Positions 33,475-42,633 of a stretch of 64,000 bases of DNA are shown here, one piece after another. Source of the stretch: Marinomonas polaris DSM 16579 (GTDB taxonomy: Bacteria; Pseudomonadota; Gammaproteobacteria; Pseudomonadales; Marinomonadaceae); assembly GCF_900129155.1 (NCBI RefSeq), contig NZ_FQVF01000002.1:372001-436000 (forward strand), in the 5' to 3' direction. Made by a program: the position numbers and the translations under genes. The notes under the pieces are model-generated. The model saw only the letters and a list, made by a program, of their open reading frames with translations, was not told where the DNA came from and made no database searches. The number at the start of each line of letters is the position of its first letter. The stretch's first letter is position 1.

Positions 33475-35808
33475 ATGATTTCTTTAAGAAACCATGTGAA
33501 AAATGAAAAGATGCATTACGTCGTTTTTTGTTTTGTTTTTTTATGTGGAATGGCTACGAGCCTTGCTATTTATTTGGAAGAGCGTAAGCATGTTTACAGT
33601 GATCAAAAAGCTGTAGGGGAGCTCTTTACTGAAAAATTAAATGATAGTTTGACGCAATATATAACGGAAGTATCTTCCGCTGCTGCTCTTATCGAGTCTA
33701 GCAAAGGAGAGGTGTCTGCTGGCTATTTTTCGCGTTTTGCTCAGAGAGTTATCACTACTCAAGGCATTAATTTATATTTTGCTCAGTACGTACCTGCAAG
33801 TAAAAAAAACGAATACGAAATGCAGAAACGTATTTTGTTAGGTAATTATAATTTTAGAATTTATCCCGATGGTAATAGGTCAGAATACATGCCCTTGGCG
33901 TTAGGGTATCCAGATAAATTTACTTATGGTTATGACATTTTATCTTCGCAATACCGGAATCTTAGTTCGGTTATTCAGGCTCGTAATTCCTCTTCTGTCA
34001 CTTTGTCCGAGCCGACACTTTCGCCTTTTTCTGATGCTAGTCTGAGTACGGCTGCCGATACCTTCATTATAAGAAAGCCAATTTACTTATCTGTTGATGC
34101 GCGTTCTTATAAGTTAACAGACGATATTGGTTTTCATGGAATAGTCGGTGCATTTTTTAGAGTAGATAGCCTGTTTAAAGAGGTTAACTCCTTGGTTAAC
34201 CACGATCTCTATTACCGACTTGCCGATGTTTCTTCAGATAGAGAGCTTTGGTTTGTCGACACGGCTGAACCTTCATCATGGGAAGGTGTAAGTTTTGATA
34301 CTCACTATCTTTCTATTGCTGGACGTAAATGGCGAATTGATACCCGTTATAATGAAAACATTATTACTCGAATACATTGGTTTTTAGTTACTGTTCCCTT
34401 ATTTGTATTTGGTTTTTTGGCGCTATTTTTAGCCTATTATTCACGTAAATTGTCCTTAACTTATTTCTCTATGCTTGATTCAATCAATAAGCGTATCGAG
34501 ATTGACGAGCTGACCGGGTTGTTAAGTCGTTATCAAATACAGCTCGAACTAAATGAATTAATCGTAACCTGTCAGAAAGAAGAGAAGCAGTTAGCTGCGT
34601 TTATTTTGGATTTGGACCACTTTAAAACCATTAATGATGCTTTTGGTCATGAATTGGGGGATAAATTACTGGTAAAAGTGTCTAAGCGATTAGCGTCTAT
34701 TTTACCTGATGACGCCGTTATTGGTTACTTGGGGGGCGATGCTTTTCTAGTGCTGGTTGTGCAGTCTGATGGTCAGGATATGCCTGCGCTAGACGTCTTA
34801 GCGAAAGATTGGATACAAAAAGTGAGTCAGAGCTATTTTTTAGAAGGGCTAACGCTTGATATTGGCTGCTCTATTGGTGTCGCTTTGTATCCTGAGTTTG
34901 GTAAGGATGCAGTCACTTTGATTAAAAATGCCGATATGGCCGTGTACCAAGCTAAAACAGCGGGGCGTGCTACCTATCATTTTTACGATGGCGATATGGG
35001 GCGTCGGTTTGCGCGCAATGTACGAATTGAAACCCGGCTACGTCTAGCGTTGCAGAACGGGAATTTAGAGCTTCACTTTCAGCCTAAAGTAGACCTTACG
35101 ACAGAGCGTTGCGTAGGTATGGAGGCCTTGTTACGTTGGAATGATGAGGAGCTTGGGATGGTTTCGCCCGCAGAATTTGTTCCTATTGCTGAGCAAACGG
35201 GCATTATTTTACCTCTTGGGGATTGGGTCTTCGAACAAGCTTTTCGTCATATATTAGAATGGCAAGCGCAAGGTATTACCGTGCCGCCTATCGCTATTAA
35301 CTGCTCTGCTGCTCAGCTTAAAAGAATCGATTTTTTACCTAAGCTATTGGCGCTACTGGATAAATATCAGATCGATCCGAGTCTTTTAGAAATTGAAGTG
35401 ACTGAATCAATCTTGATCGAAGATGCGGAAAGGTGTGCCGAGCTTTTGCGTCAACTTAGTCGTCTTGGAATGAGGCTGGCCATTGATGATTTTGGTACAG
35501 GTTATTCTAGTTTAAGTTACTTGAAAGATTTGCCGTTTCATTATGTTAAAATAGATCAAGTTTTTATTCGTAATATTATCGAGGACAAAAAACACGCAGC
35601 GTTGACTCATGCGATAATTAGTTTGAGCCATGATTTAGGGCTTAAAGTGATCGCAGAAGGTATTACTGATATCCATCAGCTAATAATGTTGCAAGATTTT
35701 GGCTGTGATATTGGTCAAGGTTACTTATTCAGTAAGGCGTTAGGGGCAAACTCCATGGGGAGTGACCCCATGATAGTGGCGCTTAATGAACAGAGCTCTG
35801 AGGATTGA
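33475..35808 (+). CDS. CHASE-GGDEF-EAL cyclic-di-GMP protein with degenerate GGDEF site
   Basis: A 777-residue inner membrane sensor. A first helix (about 11-30), a periplasmic CHASE sensor domain (about 70-240; GINLYFAQYVPASKKNEYE, YPDKFTYGYDILS) and a second helix (about 300-322) precede cytoplasmic GGDEF and EAL domains. The GGDEF signature reads GGDAF (420-424) and no RxxD inhibitory site precedes it, so cyclase activity is probably lost. The EAL domain looks complete: EALLRW (from Glu550), NCSAAQL, EVTES, DDFGTGYSSLSYL, KIDQVF, AEG and GQGYLFS. It most likely degrades c-di-GMP, with the GGDEF part perhaps binding GTP as an activator. Monocistronic, divergent from dbpA. Confidence 0.92.
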   Translation: MISLRNHVKNEKMHYVVFCFVFLCGMATSLAIYLEERKHVYSDQKAVGELFTEKLNDSLTQYITEVSSAAALIESSKGEVSAGYFSRFAQRVITTQGINLYFAQYVPASKKNEYEMQKRILLGNYNFRIYPDGNRSEYMPLALGYPDKFTYGYDILSSQYRNLSSVIQARNSSSVTLSEPTLSPFSDASLSTAADTFIIRKPIYLSVDARSYKLTDDIGFHGIVGAFFRVDSLFKEVNSLVNHDLYYRLADVSSDRELWFVDTAEPSSWEGVSFDTHYLSIAGRKWRIDTRYNENIITRIHWFLVTVPLFVFGFLALFLAYYSRKLSLTYFSMLDSINKRIEIDELTGLLSRYQIQLELNELIVTCQKEEKQLAAFILDLDHFKTINDAFGHELGDKLLVKVSKRLASILPDDAVIGYLGGDAFLVLVVQSDGQDMPALDVLAKDWIQKVSQSYFLEGLTLDIGCSIGVALYPEFGKDAVTLIKNADMAVYQAKTAGRATYHFYDGDMGRRFARNVRIETRLRLALQNGNLELHFQPKVDLTTERCVGMEALLRWNDEELGMVSPAEFVPIAEQTGIILPLGDWVFEQAFRHILEWQAQGITVPPIAINCSAAQLKRIDFLPKLLALLDKYQIDPSLLEIEVTESILIEDAERCAELLRQLSRLGMRLAIDDFGTGYSSLSYLKDLPFHYVKIDQVFIRNIIEDKKHAALTHAIISLSHDLGLKVIAEGITDIHQLIMLQDFGCDIGQGYLFSKALGANSMGSDPMIVALNEQSSED

Positions 35809-35869
35809 TTCGTTAAAATTTAAGAACTTTCTCCTTTTTCACCATTTATGAGACGGAAAGTTTATCGCG

Positions 35870-36805
35870 TTAAAGAGGGCTGTTACGAGCTATCTTGTCT
35901 TTAAGGGCTTCCCAAAATTGGGTTAGATTTGGGTTTTGATTGAACTTAGATCGATACATGCGTATTTCAAGCGGGATATTCCAATTTTCCTCACCTGCTA
36001 AAGCGACTTTTCCATAGTTTAATGTGTCTAACATTAAGCGTTTTGGAATCCAGCCAATACCATAACCTTCTTTCACCATGGCTTTAATACTGACTGAGTG
36101 ATAGTTCTCAGAGATCGTTTGCAGTTGCGGAATCTCTCTTTGTCTTTGCAGATGGTGATGAATAACTGGCTGTAAGAACGAATTCTCGTAATAGCCAATA
36201 TAGGGTAATGGTTTACGTTTAGCGCCTGGGAGCGTGAACTTAGGTTCGCCTGTGGCGTTGGTTGCGCTACATGGAATTAGGGTTTCTTCAGCAATCACAA
36301 GATGCTCATATTGCTCATCATCAAGGGCGCGAATGAAGTTAATAGCAGGATGCCAATAGCAAAGCATTATGTCGCATTGCTGATCCATCAGAGAGTTAAC
36401 AAAGTCTATACCTAGCCAAGAGCTAGATTTCATATTGATATCTAGATCCATATCGATGCTTTGACAAAACGGCTCGATGACTTCTTTATAAAAGCTGAGA
36501 AACAGAGTTTGCGTGGTCACGAAACGTATTTGTGATTCTTCTTGTTTGCGAATTTCTTGGCACCGCTCTTTGGCGTCTCTAAGCTGCCTAGTAATTAATT
36601 CAGCACTTTGAAGAAATACCTCACCTGCGGGCGTTAAAGATAAAGGCAGGGTGTTGCGGTCTATTAAAGTAACGCGCATTTCTTCTTCAAGTAATTTTAT
36701 GCGTCGACTAAAAGTCGGTTGCGTGACATTTTGCTCGTCTGCAGCACGTGAAAAGTGACGTGTCTTCGCTAGGGCAATAAAGTCCTCAAGCCATCTTATT
36801 TCCAT
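35870..36805 (-). CDS. LysR-family transcriptional regulator, last gene of the peptide-transport operon
   Basis: A 311-residue regulator. The N-terminal winged helix is MEIRWLEDFIALAKTRHFSR, AADEQNVTQPTFSRRIKLLE and LSLTPAGEVFL. The ligand domain (about 90-300) follows, with GYGIGWIPKRL typical of the second subdomain. The ATG at 36805 has a strong GGAGG site. The open frame upstream to 36907 overlaps the dppF-like gene and is rejected. It lies 52 bases after the dppF-like gene on the same strand, an unusual position for a LysR gene, which is more often divergent from its target. It may control the ABC importer or respond to its substrate. Confidence 0.9.
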   Translation of the reverse strand: MEIRWLEDFIALAKTRHFSRAADEQNVTQPTFSRRIKLLEEEMRVTLIDRNTLPLSLTPAGEVFLQSAELITRQLRDAKERCQEIRKQEESQIRFVTTQTLFLSFYKEVIEPFCQSIDMDLDINMKSSSWLGIDFVNSLMDQQCDIMLCYWHPAINFIRALDDEQYEHLVIAEETLIPCSATNATGEPKFTLPGAKRKPLPYIGYYENSFLQPVIHHHLQRQREIPQLQTISENYHSVSIKAMVKEGYGIGWIPKRLMLDTLNYGKVALAGEENWNIPLEIRMYRSKFNQNPNLTQFWEALKDKIARNSPL

Positions 36806-36857
36806 GGGGCCTCCTGACGAGCAGAAGCTGTAAAATCCGTTATAAACAAGAGAGGGA

Positions 36858-37868
36858 TCATAGTCGACCCTCCTCAATAGCGTGACAAGCCACACTACTG
36901 CCATCACTTTGCAGTGTCATAGCGGGAGACGCTTCATAGCAGCGCTGATTTGCATAAGGGCAGCGCGCCTGAAAAACACAGCCAATTGGTTTTTCTGTTG
37001 GTGTTGGGACTTCACCTATTAATCGAATCGGTTGCGCGGTATTACTGTCTAGTCTTGGGATAGCGGATAACAAGGCTTGGGTATAAGGATGTTTTGGAGC
37101 GCTAAATAATGTTCCTGTAGGCGCAAGTTCACAGATTCGTCCCAAATACATTACCGCTACTCTGGTAGCAAAATGTTCGACAACCGCTAAGTCATGAGTA
37201 ATGAAAAGATAGCTAAGGTTGCGTTCTTCTTGTTTGTCCATCATTAGGTTCAGTACTTGTGCTTGTACTGATACATCCAATGCTGATAACGGCTCATCAG
37301 CGACAATAAAGTCGGGTTCAACCGACAGAGCGCGAGCTAAACTGATTCGTTGACGTTGACCACCTGAGAATTCATGAGGGTAACGGTCTGAACTCGAAGC
37401 AGAAATACCGACAGACTCTAAAAGCTCATCAATTTTCTCATCCACTTGAGATTGCGAAAACTGTGGGTTATGGAAGGAAATTGGCTCACTTAATGTTTGA
37501 TAAACCGTCATTCGAGGATTTAGAGACGCATAAGGGTTTTGGAAAACCATTTGCATGCGACGTCGGAAAAACATGCGCTGACGGTTATTTAATTGATCGA
37601 TACGTTGATCAAGGTAATGTATTTCACCCGCACTTGGTGTTGTAAGTCCCATAATGGCGCGTGCTAGGGTGGATTTTCCACAGCCAGTTTCACCCACAAC
37701 ACACAATGTCTCGCCTTGGTTTATTGTAAGGTTAACGCCATTGAGCGCATGAATGCTGTCTTTATGTCTTGTAAGTTTGCCGTGACGGAATCGCCATTGG
37801 CTAAGCCAACTTTCATTTGACGTAAACGCTTTTTCTAAGCCGCTAATTTGAATAAGAGGAGTTGCCAT
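36858..37868 (-). CDS. Peptide/nickel-type ABC importer ATPase (DppF/OppF family)
   Basis: A 336-residue ATPase. Walker A GETGCGKST, Q-loop VFQNPYASLNPRMTV, signature FSGGQRQRISLARAL, Walker B FIVADEPLSALD and switch His in ITHDL are all intact. The C-terminal oligopeptide-transporter extension holds the cysteine cluster CVFQARCPYANQRC with a distal Cys, which in relatives binds an iron-sulfur cluster. Its start overlaps the dppD-like stop by one base (TAATG). It works with the partner ATPase and two permeases to import a substrate delivered by the binding protein. The cargo (peptide, opine, nickel or other) cannot be told from sequence. Confidence 0.92.
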   Translation of the reverse strand: MATPLIQISGLEKAFTSNESWLSQWRFRHGKLTRHKDSIHALNGVNLTINQGETLCVVGETGCGKSTLARAIMGLTTPSAGEIHYLDQRIDQLNNRQRMFFRRRMQMVFQNPYASLNPRMTVYQTLSEPISFHNPQFSQSQVDEKIDELLESVGISASSSDRYPHEFSGGQRQRISLARALSVEPDFIVADEPLSALDVSVQAQVLNLMMDKQEERNLSYLFITHDLAVVEHFATRVAVMYLGRICELAPTGTLFSAPKHPYTQALLSAIPRLDSNTAQPIRLIGEVPTPTEKPIGCVFQARCPYANQRCYEASPAMTLQSDGSSVACHAIEEGRL

Positions 37869-38866
37869 TAGCTTGCCTCCTTATCTTTATCAGCGAACTC
37901 ATTAAGCATATCTTCGACCAAAAAGCAGGCAACGCTAGACACACCACTGTAAATAAAGCGGGGTTGTTCTTGTCGGCATTTTTGTGTGGCGTAAGGGCAG
38001 CGTGGATGGAATGCGCAACCTGATGGCCGCTCCGCGAGCGAGGGCATGCTGCCTCGGATTTGGTTTAGGCGCTGGCCCGGCAGTGTCATTTGTGGTAAGG
38101 CATTCAGTAATCCTTGAGTATAAGGATGCTGAGGATCGTTGATGATCTCTAGTGTAGGGCCTTCTTCGACAACATGACCGGCATACATGACTAAGGTGCG
38201 TTCGGCGACTTTAGAAACTACACCAAGGTCATGACTAATTAGCACAAGAGCAACACCATTGTCTCGGCAGATGGCCAGTAGAAGTTGCAGTATCTCCGCT
38301 TGGATCGTTACATCCAGAGCGGTAGTGGGTTCGTCCGCAATAATAATGTCTGGATTGAGCAACAAGACGGAAGCGATGATAACCCTTTGTCTCATGCCGC
38401 CAGACAATTCATGTGGATACTGGTCGAAGCGTTTTTCTGGCGATGCAATTTGCACATGATGTAACTTTTCAATGGCAATGTTACGGGCATCTTTATAAGA
38501 AATTTTAGTATGGCTGCGGATGGTTTCGACCAACTGATCGCCGATAGTCAGCACAGGATTTAGTGTCATCATCGGGTCTTGGAAAATCATGGCGATGCGT
38601 TTGCCACGAACTTCTTGCAGCTGACGCAAATTCATCTTGGTAATTTCTTTGTTTTCTAACTTGATCGAGCCAGATTTTATATAACCTGGCTTGCCAATGA
38701 GATTTACAATAGAGAATCCTAGAACCGATTTTCCGGCACCAGATTCACCAACAATAGCAATTCGTTCACCACGATTTAAAGTAAAACTGACGTCAATAAG
38801 GGCTGCGAGTTCTTGTTCTTTCATGTGAAAGTTGACGTGTAGGTGGCTGACGCTTAGTAAATTCAT
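37868..38866 (-). CDS. Peptide/nickel-type ABC importer ATPase (DppD/OppD family)
   Basis: A 332-residue ATPase, partner of the DppF-like protein. Walker A GESGAGKS, Q-loop IFQDPMMTLNPVLTIGDQL, signature LSGGMRQRVIIAS, Walker B IIIADEPTTALDVT and ISHDLGVVS are all present. The C-terminal cysteine motif is CAFHPRCPYATQKC. ATG 38866 is used because AAAGG lies 6 bases upstream; the frame extends to a TTG at 38899 without a ribosome site. It follows the permease gene dppC-like by 57 bases and is coupled to the dppF-like gene. Typical length for the family is about 320-340. Confidence 0.92.
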   Translation of the reverse strand: MNLLSVSHLHVNFHMKEQELAALIDVSFTLNRGERIAIVGESGAGKSVLGFSIVNLIGKPGYIKSGSIKLENKEITKMNLRQLQEVRGKRIAMIFQDPMMTLNPVLTIGDQLVETIRSHTKISYKDARNIAIEKLHHVQIASPEKRFDQYPHELSGGMRQRVIIASVLLLNPDIIIADEPTTALDVTIQAEILQLLLAICRDNGVALVLISHDLGVVSKVAERTLVMYAGHVVEEGPTLEIINDPQHPYTQGLLNALPQMTLPGQRLNQIRGSMPSLAERPSGCAFHPRCPYATQKCRQEQPRFIYSGVSSVACFLVEDMLNEFADKDKEAS

Positions 38867-38923
38867 GCGAGACCTTTGCACGACTGCTGTGCTTGCCAAT
38901 ACTGTGTTAATAAAAGTCTCATA

Positions 38924-39862
38924 CTAATCTTTATACGTCCTTGGATTTAGATGATCGCGCAGCCAATCGCCAAGTAAATTCATGGCTAAAATTAAAATAA
39001 TCAGTGTGACGCTTGGGATGACACAAATCCACCAAGAGCCTGAAAACATATAGGCAAACCCTGCTGAGATGAGCGAGCCAAGAGACGGCTCTGTCGCTGG
39101 CATGCCGAGACCTAAAAAGGACAAGGCTGCTTCGGCAACAATAGCGTTTGCAATTTGAACAGTGAAAATAACCAAGATTGGTGAAAGTGTGTTCGGTAAA
39201 ATATGGCGAAACATGATGCGTTTTGAACTAATGCCCATAATTCTAGCGGCATCGACATATTCTTTTTGCTTTTCTGCCAGCACTGATGCGCGAATGGTTC
39301 GAGCAAAGAGCGGCCATTCTGTTAAACCAATGACTAGAATAAGAATGACCATTGCGAGTTGCTGATATCGAGCCATACCAAATAAGGATTGGAAGATCGC
39401 TAGGAAAACAATCGCGACCATCATATTTGAGAAAGACAATTGAATGTCTGCGCAGCGCATTAAAAAGTTATCAATACGACCGCCTAAATAACCAGCCATT
39501 AAACCGATGCAAATACCTAGTGTGACCTGTATTAAAACAGCACAGATACCTATGGTAAGAGATAGTCGTGTGCCATATAAAATAACTGACAGTAAATCTC
39601 GACCTTGTGCATCCGTGCCTAATAGAAAACGATTGTCACCACTAATCCAGCTAGGTGCAATCTCCGCATTCATCAAATCCATAAATGCAGGATCGACGAT
39701 ATCGAAAGGTGCTACCAAAGGCGCGAGTAGGGCGACTAGGCAATAGAATAGAAATATGATTAGGGCCAGCATTGCGAGTTTGTCGCCCACAAAACCTGAC
39801 ACAATATGGCCCCAACGATTGCCTGAAGTGGGATGGAGAAGGTCTTTTTTAATGTACTTCAT
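38924..39862 (-). CDS. Peptide-type ABC importer permease (DppC/OppC family)
   Basis: A 312-residue inner membrane permease with six hydrophobic helices. LGTDAQGRDLLSVILYGTRLSL near residue 83 is the OppC-family N-terminal hallmark. The EAA loop that docks the ATPase is EYVDAARIMGISSKRIMFRHILPN. The C-terminus carries EAALSFLGLGMPATEPSLGSLI, another DppC signature. Its start overlaps the dppB-like stop by 4 bases. It forms the heteromeric channel with the DppB-like protein. Confidence 0.93.
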   Translation of the reverse strand: MKYIKKDLLHPTSGNRWGHIVSGFVGDKLAMLALIIFLFYCLVALLAPLVAPFDIVDPAFMDLMNAEIAPSWISGDNRFLLGTDAQGRDLLSVILYGTRLSLTIGICAVLIQVTLGICIGLMAGYLGGRIDNFLMRCADIQLSFSNMMVAIVFLAIFQSLFGMARYQQLAMVILILVIGLTEWPLFARTIRASVLAEKQKEYVDAARIMGISSKRIMFRHILPNTLSPILVIFTVQIANAIVAEAALSFLGLGMPATEPSLGSLISAGFAYMFSGSWWICVIPSVTLIILILAMNLLGDWLRDHLNPRTYKD

Positions 39863-40839
39863 AGTCCATGACTCGCTAAGCGTACCGTCGGGTTAACCAA
39901 TCCATAGATCAAATCTACAAAGGTATTGGTAATAACAAAGATACCACCAACGACAATTAAGTACGCAGAAACAAGTGGAGTATCGACTCGGCTAACCGCG
40001 TCCATAAACAAAAATCCCATGCCTGGCCACTGAAAAATGGTTTCGGTCAAAATGGTGTAAGCCACTAAGGTTCCTGCTTGGATCCCTCCCACTGTTATGA
40101 CGGGTAACATAGTATTTTTTAATGCATGCTTAAAATAGATGCGTCGTGCAGATAGGCCTTTTGACCAAGCGAAGCGTATATATTCGGACTGCAAGACTTC
40201 CATCATTTCTGCACGTATTAAGCGAACAAAAATAGGCATCAAAGCAATTGCCAGCGTCAAACTAGGAAGAAGTAAATGTTTTAAACCATCTTTTGTAAAA
40301 AGCCCACTTTCCCATAAGCCGAATATTTCTACCGTCTGGCCTCGCCCAAAACTGGGTGCCATATTCAATTCGATGGAAAATATGTACACCATTAGAATAG
40401 CAACAATAAAAATAGGGACAGAGAGACCGATGGAGCTGATGATCATTAGTAAGCGAGAAAGTATGTGTTTGGGTTTTATTGCGGCTAAAACACCACAAGG
40501 TGTCGCAACAAGAATAACCAGTAAAATAGAGCAAAAAGCTAATTCTAAAGTGGCAGGAAGTTTTTCAAGAATTACGTCAAGAGCGGGCTCTTTATAGTAG
40601 TACGAGGTACCTAAGTCACCATGGATTGCGCCTTCTGCAAAGCGCCAATACTGAAGGAAAAAACCATCATTTAGTCCTAGTTCGTTACGAATTTGATTGC
40701 GTTCGTCCTGAGATACTGACATGCCAACCATTTGCTGAACTGGATCACCTAGCTTATCTTGTATAGCGAAGCTGATAAGACTAATGATGATCATAACAAA
40801 GCACGCTTGCATGACGCGTCGGAGTAGGAAAATCAGCAT
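39859..40839 (-). CDS. Peptide-type ABC importer permease (DppB/OppB family)
   Basis: A 326-residue permease with six helices. The N-terminal helix (LLRRVMQACFVMIIISLISFAI) leads into GDPVQQMVGMSVSQDERNQI and LGLNDGFFLQYWRFAEGAIHGDLG, both typical of DppB proteins. The EAA loop is EYIRFAWSKGLSARRIYFKHALKN, and the C-terminal PGMGFLFMDAVSRVDTPLV is conserved in the family. It lies 75 bases downstream of the binding-protein gene and overlaps the dppC-like gene. Confidence 0.93.
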   Translation of the reverse strand: MLIFLLRRVMQACFVMIIISLISFAIQDKLGDPVQQMVGMSVSQDERNQIRNELGLNDGFFLQYWRFAEGAIHGDLGTSYYYKEPALDVILEKLPATLELAFCSILLVILVATPCGVLAAIKPKHILSRLLMIISSIGLSVPIFIVAILMVYIFSIELNMAPSFGRGQTVEIFGLWESGLFTKDGLKHLLLPSLTLAIALMPIFVRLIRAEMMEVLQSEYIRFAWSKGLSARRIYFKHALKNTMLPVITVGGIQAGTLVAYTILTETIFQWPGMGFLFMDAVSRVDTPLVSAYLIVVGGIFVITNTFVDLIYGLVNPTVRLASHGL

Positions 40840-40914
40840 GGGGCGATTAGATCCCCACTCGTCATTGACATGATGTTCTCTTGATGAAAGCCCGTTGAGA
40901 GACTGGTGTATTCA

Positions 40915-42444
40915 CTATTCTTCAATGAATAGATCTCCTATATGGGGATAATTTTGATCGTTAACTATATCTTGTATTTTGACGTTATCTTTGGCTGCCC
41001 AAGTCAGAGATTGCCAATATAATGGCACAATTGCCGCGTCATTATATAAGGTTCGTTCTATCTGTTGCATAAGACGCAGGCGCCTTTCAGGGTTCATCTC
41101 CCGATTTGCCTGACGGATATCATCGTCAATATAGGATCGACAATATTCGCTAGCATTATAAGCGCCCATTCCGGTTTTGGCATCGGGGCAAGCGATAATA
41201 AACTCAAATAAATTGTTTGAATCCATTGTATCTGACTGCCAACCTAGCATCATCATATCTGCACTGCGATTATCGAACTCTTTAAAATATTGAGCTTTAG
41301 GTAGGGTTTTTAAATCGACTGTGATGTTGATTCTAGACAGCATTGCGGTAATGGCTTGAGCAACCTTTTCGTCATTCATATAACGATTGTTTGGCGCCAT
41401 CATGCTGATGCGGAAGCCTTTTTCGTATCCCGCTTCCTTCATGAGTTCTAGTGCTGTTGTTAAATCATACTCAGGTTCTAAGTTATTGATATGCCCGAGA
41501 AAACGGTCGGGGCTTAATTGGCCAGCTGGTATGGCATAGCCTTTTAAAATTTTGTCGACGATTAGTGATTGATTAACCGCTAAGTTAATGGCTTTTCTAA
41601 CTCTGATGTCTTGGAATTCTTTGCGTCGTTGCTGATTCATGTGAAGTAATAAAATACGCGTACTGTGTAGCGTAACCAACTGAATGCCTTTGATTTTTTT
41701 TGTCCGTTCAATATCAATTGGTGAGACAGGGAAAATAAAGTCTACGTCGCCAGATAGAAGGGCGGCTAATCTTGTCGAGTCGGCACGAATTGGTGTGAGT
41801 ATGACTTTGTCGATGTTGCCATCGGAATTTGTATCCCAATAGTTGGGGTTGCGTTTTAGTTCCATACGACTGCCTAACTCTCGTTCCGTCAGAATAAAAG
41901 GTCCTGTTCCAGATACATTCCGAGATGCGAATGTTTCACCATACTTAATGATTTGGTCTTGGTTTTGGTAGAAGGCTTTATCCATTGGAAAAACATACGT
42001 CATTATGTTGAGTAGTAATGGATTGGTGTAGGTTGAGTGGACATCAACTGTGTATTCATCGACCATGGATGCGGATTTTATAGTGTCAAACATTGCACGA
42101 AAATCAGGGGACTTTTTGAGTCGCTCAATGGTGTAGATCACGTCTTTTGCCGTGAACGGGTTACCTGTGCGAAAAGTGACGTTGTGGCGAAGGTGAAAAC
42201 GCATAGTTAAGTTGTCAATTCGCTCCCACTTAGTCGCTAAGCGATGCTCAAACTGGCCATTTTGTTTCCAGCGTAATAAAGGATCAAAAACAAGATGAGA
42301 AAACTGTAGTGTACCTTCCGACAGTTGCTCATGTGGGTCTAATGATATTGGGTCTGCATCAAAGGCCATTCTTAGTGTCGTTGCTGTTGCCTTATTCCAG
42401 AAGAGTAGAGCCAAACAGCAGACTATAATAACCTTTTTCTTCAT
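40915..42444 (-). CDS. ABC importer periplasmic substrate-binding protein (SBP_bac_5 family)
   Basis: A 509-residue exported solute receptor. The signal peptide MKKKVIIVCCLALLFWNKATA is followed by a mature protein with the family-5 signature (LVFDPLLRWKQNGQFEHRLATKWERID). Other family markers are FHLRHNVTFRTGNPFTAKDVIYTIERL, GTGPFILTERELGSRMELKRNPNYW, and VRKAINLAVNQSLIVDKILKGYAIPA. The ATG at 42444 is preferred (GAGACC upstream); ATG 42459 would add five residues. It heads the operon SBP-dppB-dppC-dppD-dppF-lysR. Ligand could be a dipeptide or another small solute; the sequence alone does not say. Confidence 0.92.
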   Translation of the reverse strand: MKKKVIIVCCLALLFWNKATATTLRMAFDADPISLDPHEQLSEGTLQFSHLVFDPLLRWKQNGQFEHRLATKWERIDNLTMRFHLRHNVTFRTGNPFTAKDVIYTIERLKKSPDFRAMFDTIKSASMVDEYTVDVHSTYTNPLLLNIMTYVFPMDKAFYQNQDQIIKYGETFASRNVSGTGPFILTERELGSRMELKRNPNYWDTNSDGNIDKVILTPIRADSTRLAALLSGDVDFIFPVSPIDIERTKKIKGIQLVTLHSTRILLLHMNQQRRKEFQDIRVRKAINLAVNQSLIVDKILKGYAIPAGQLSPDRFLGHINNLEPEYDLTTALELMKEAGYEKGFRISMMAPNNRYMNDEKVAQAITAMLSRINITVDLKTLPKAQYFKEFDNRSADMMMLGWQSDTMDSNNLFEFIIACPDAKTGMGAYNASEYCRSYIDDDIRQANREMNPERRLRLMQQIERTLYNDAAIVPLYWQSLTWAAKDNVKIQDIVNDQNYPHIGDLFIEE

Positions 42445-42633
42445 TATTTCAGGTCTCATTGTTGAGTGTGACTTGTAGGGTAAGATTTTTTGCGTTTATA
42501 AATCTTGACCATTCGGACGACCCAGCATTTTTACAAATAAATGAGTAAAAAGACAGCAAGACTAATGATTTTAAGCACAATTAAAGTTGAATTATGTTTT
42601 ATTTAAATAATCAGCTTAACAATATAGGTGGAT

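Noticed and set aside
40139-40597. 152-codon plus-strand open frame opposite the dppB-like gene
   Set aside because: It lies wholly within a clear permease gene on the other strand and has no family resemblance.
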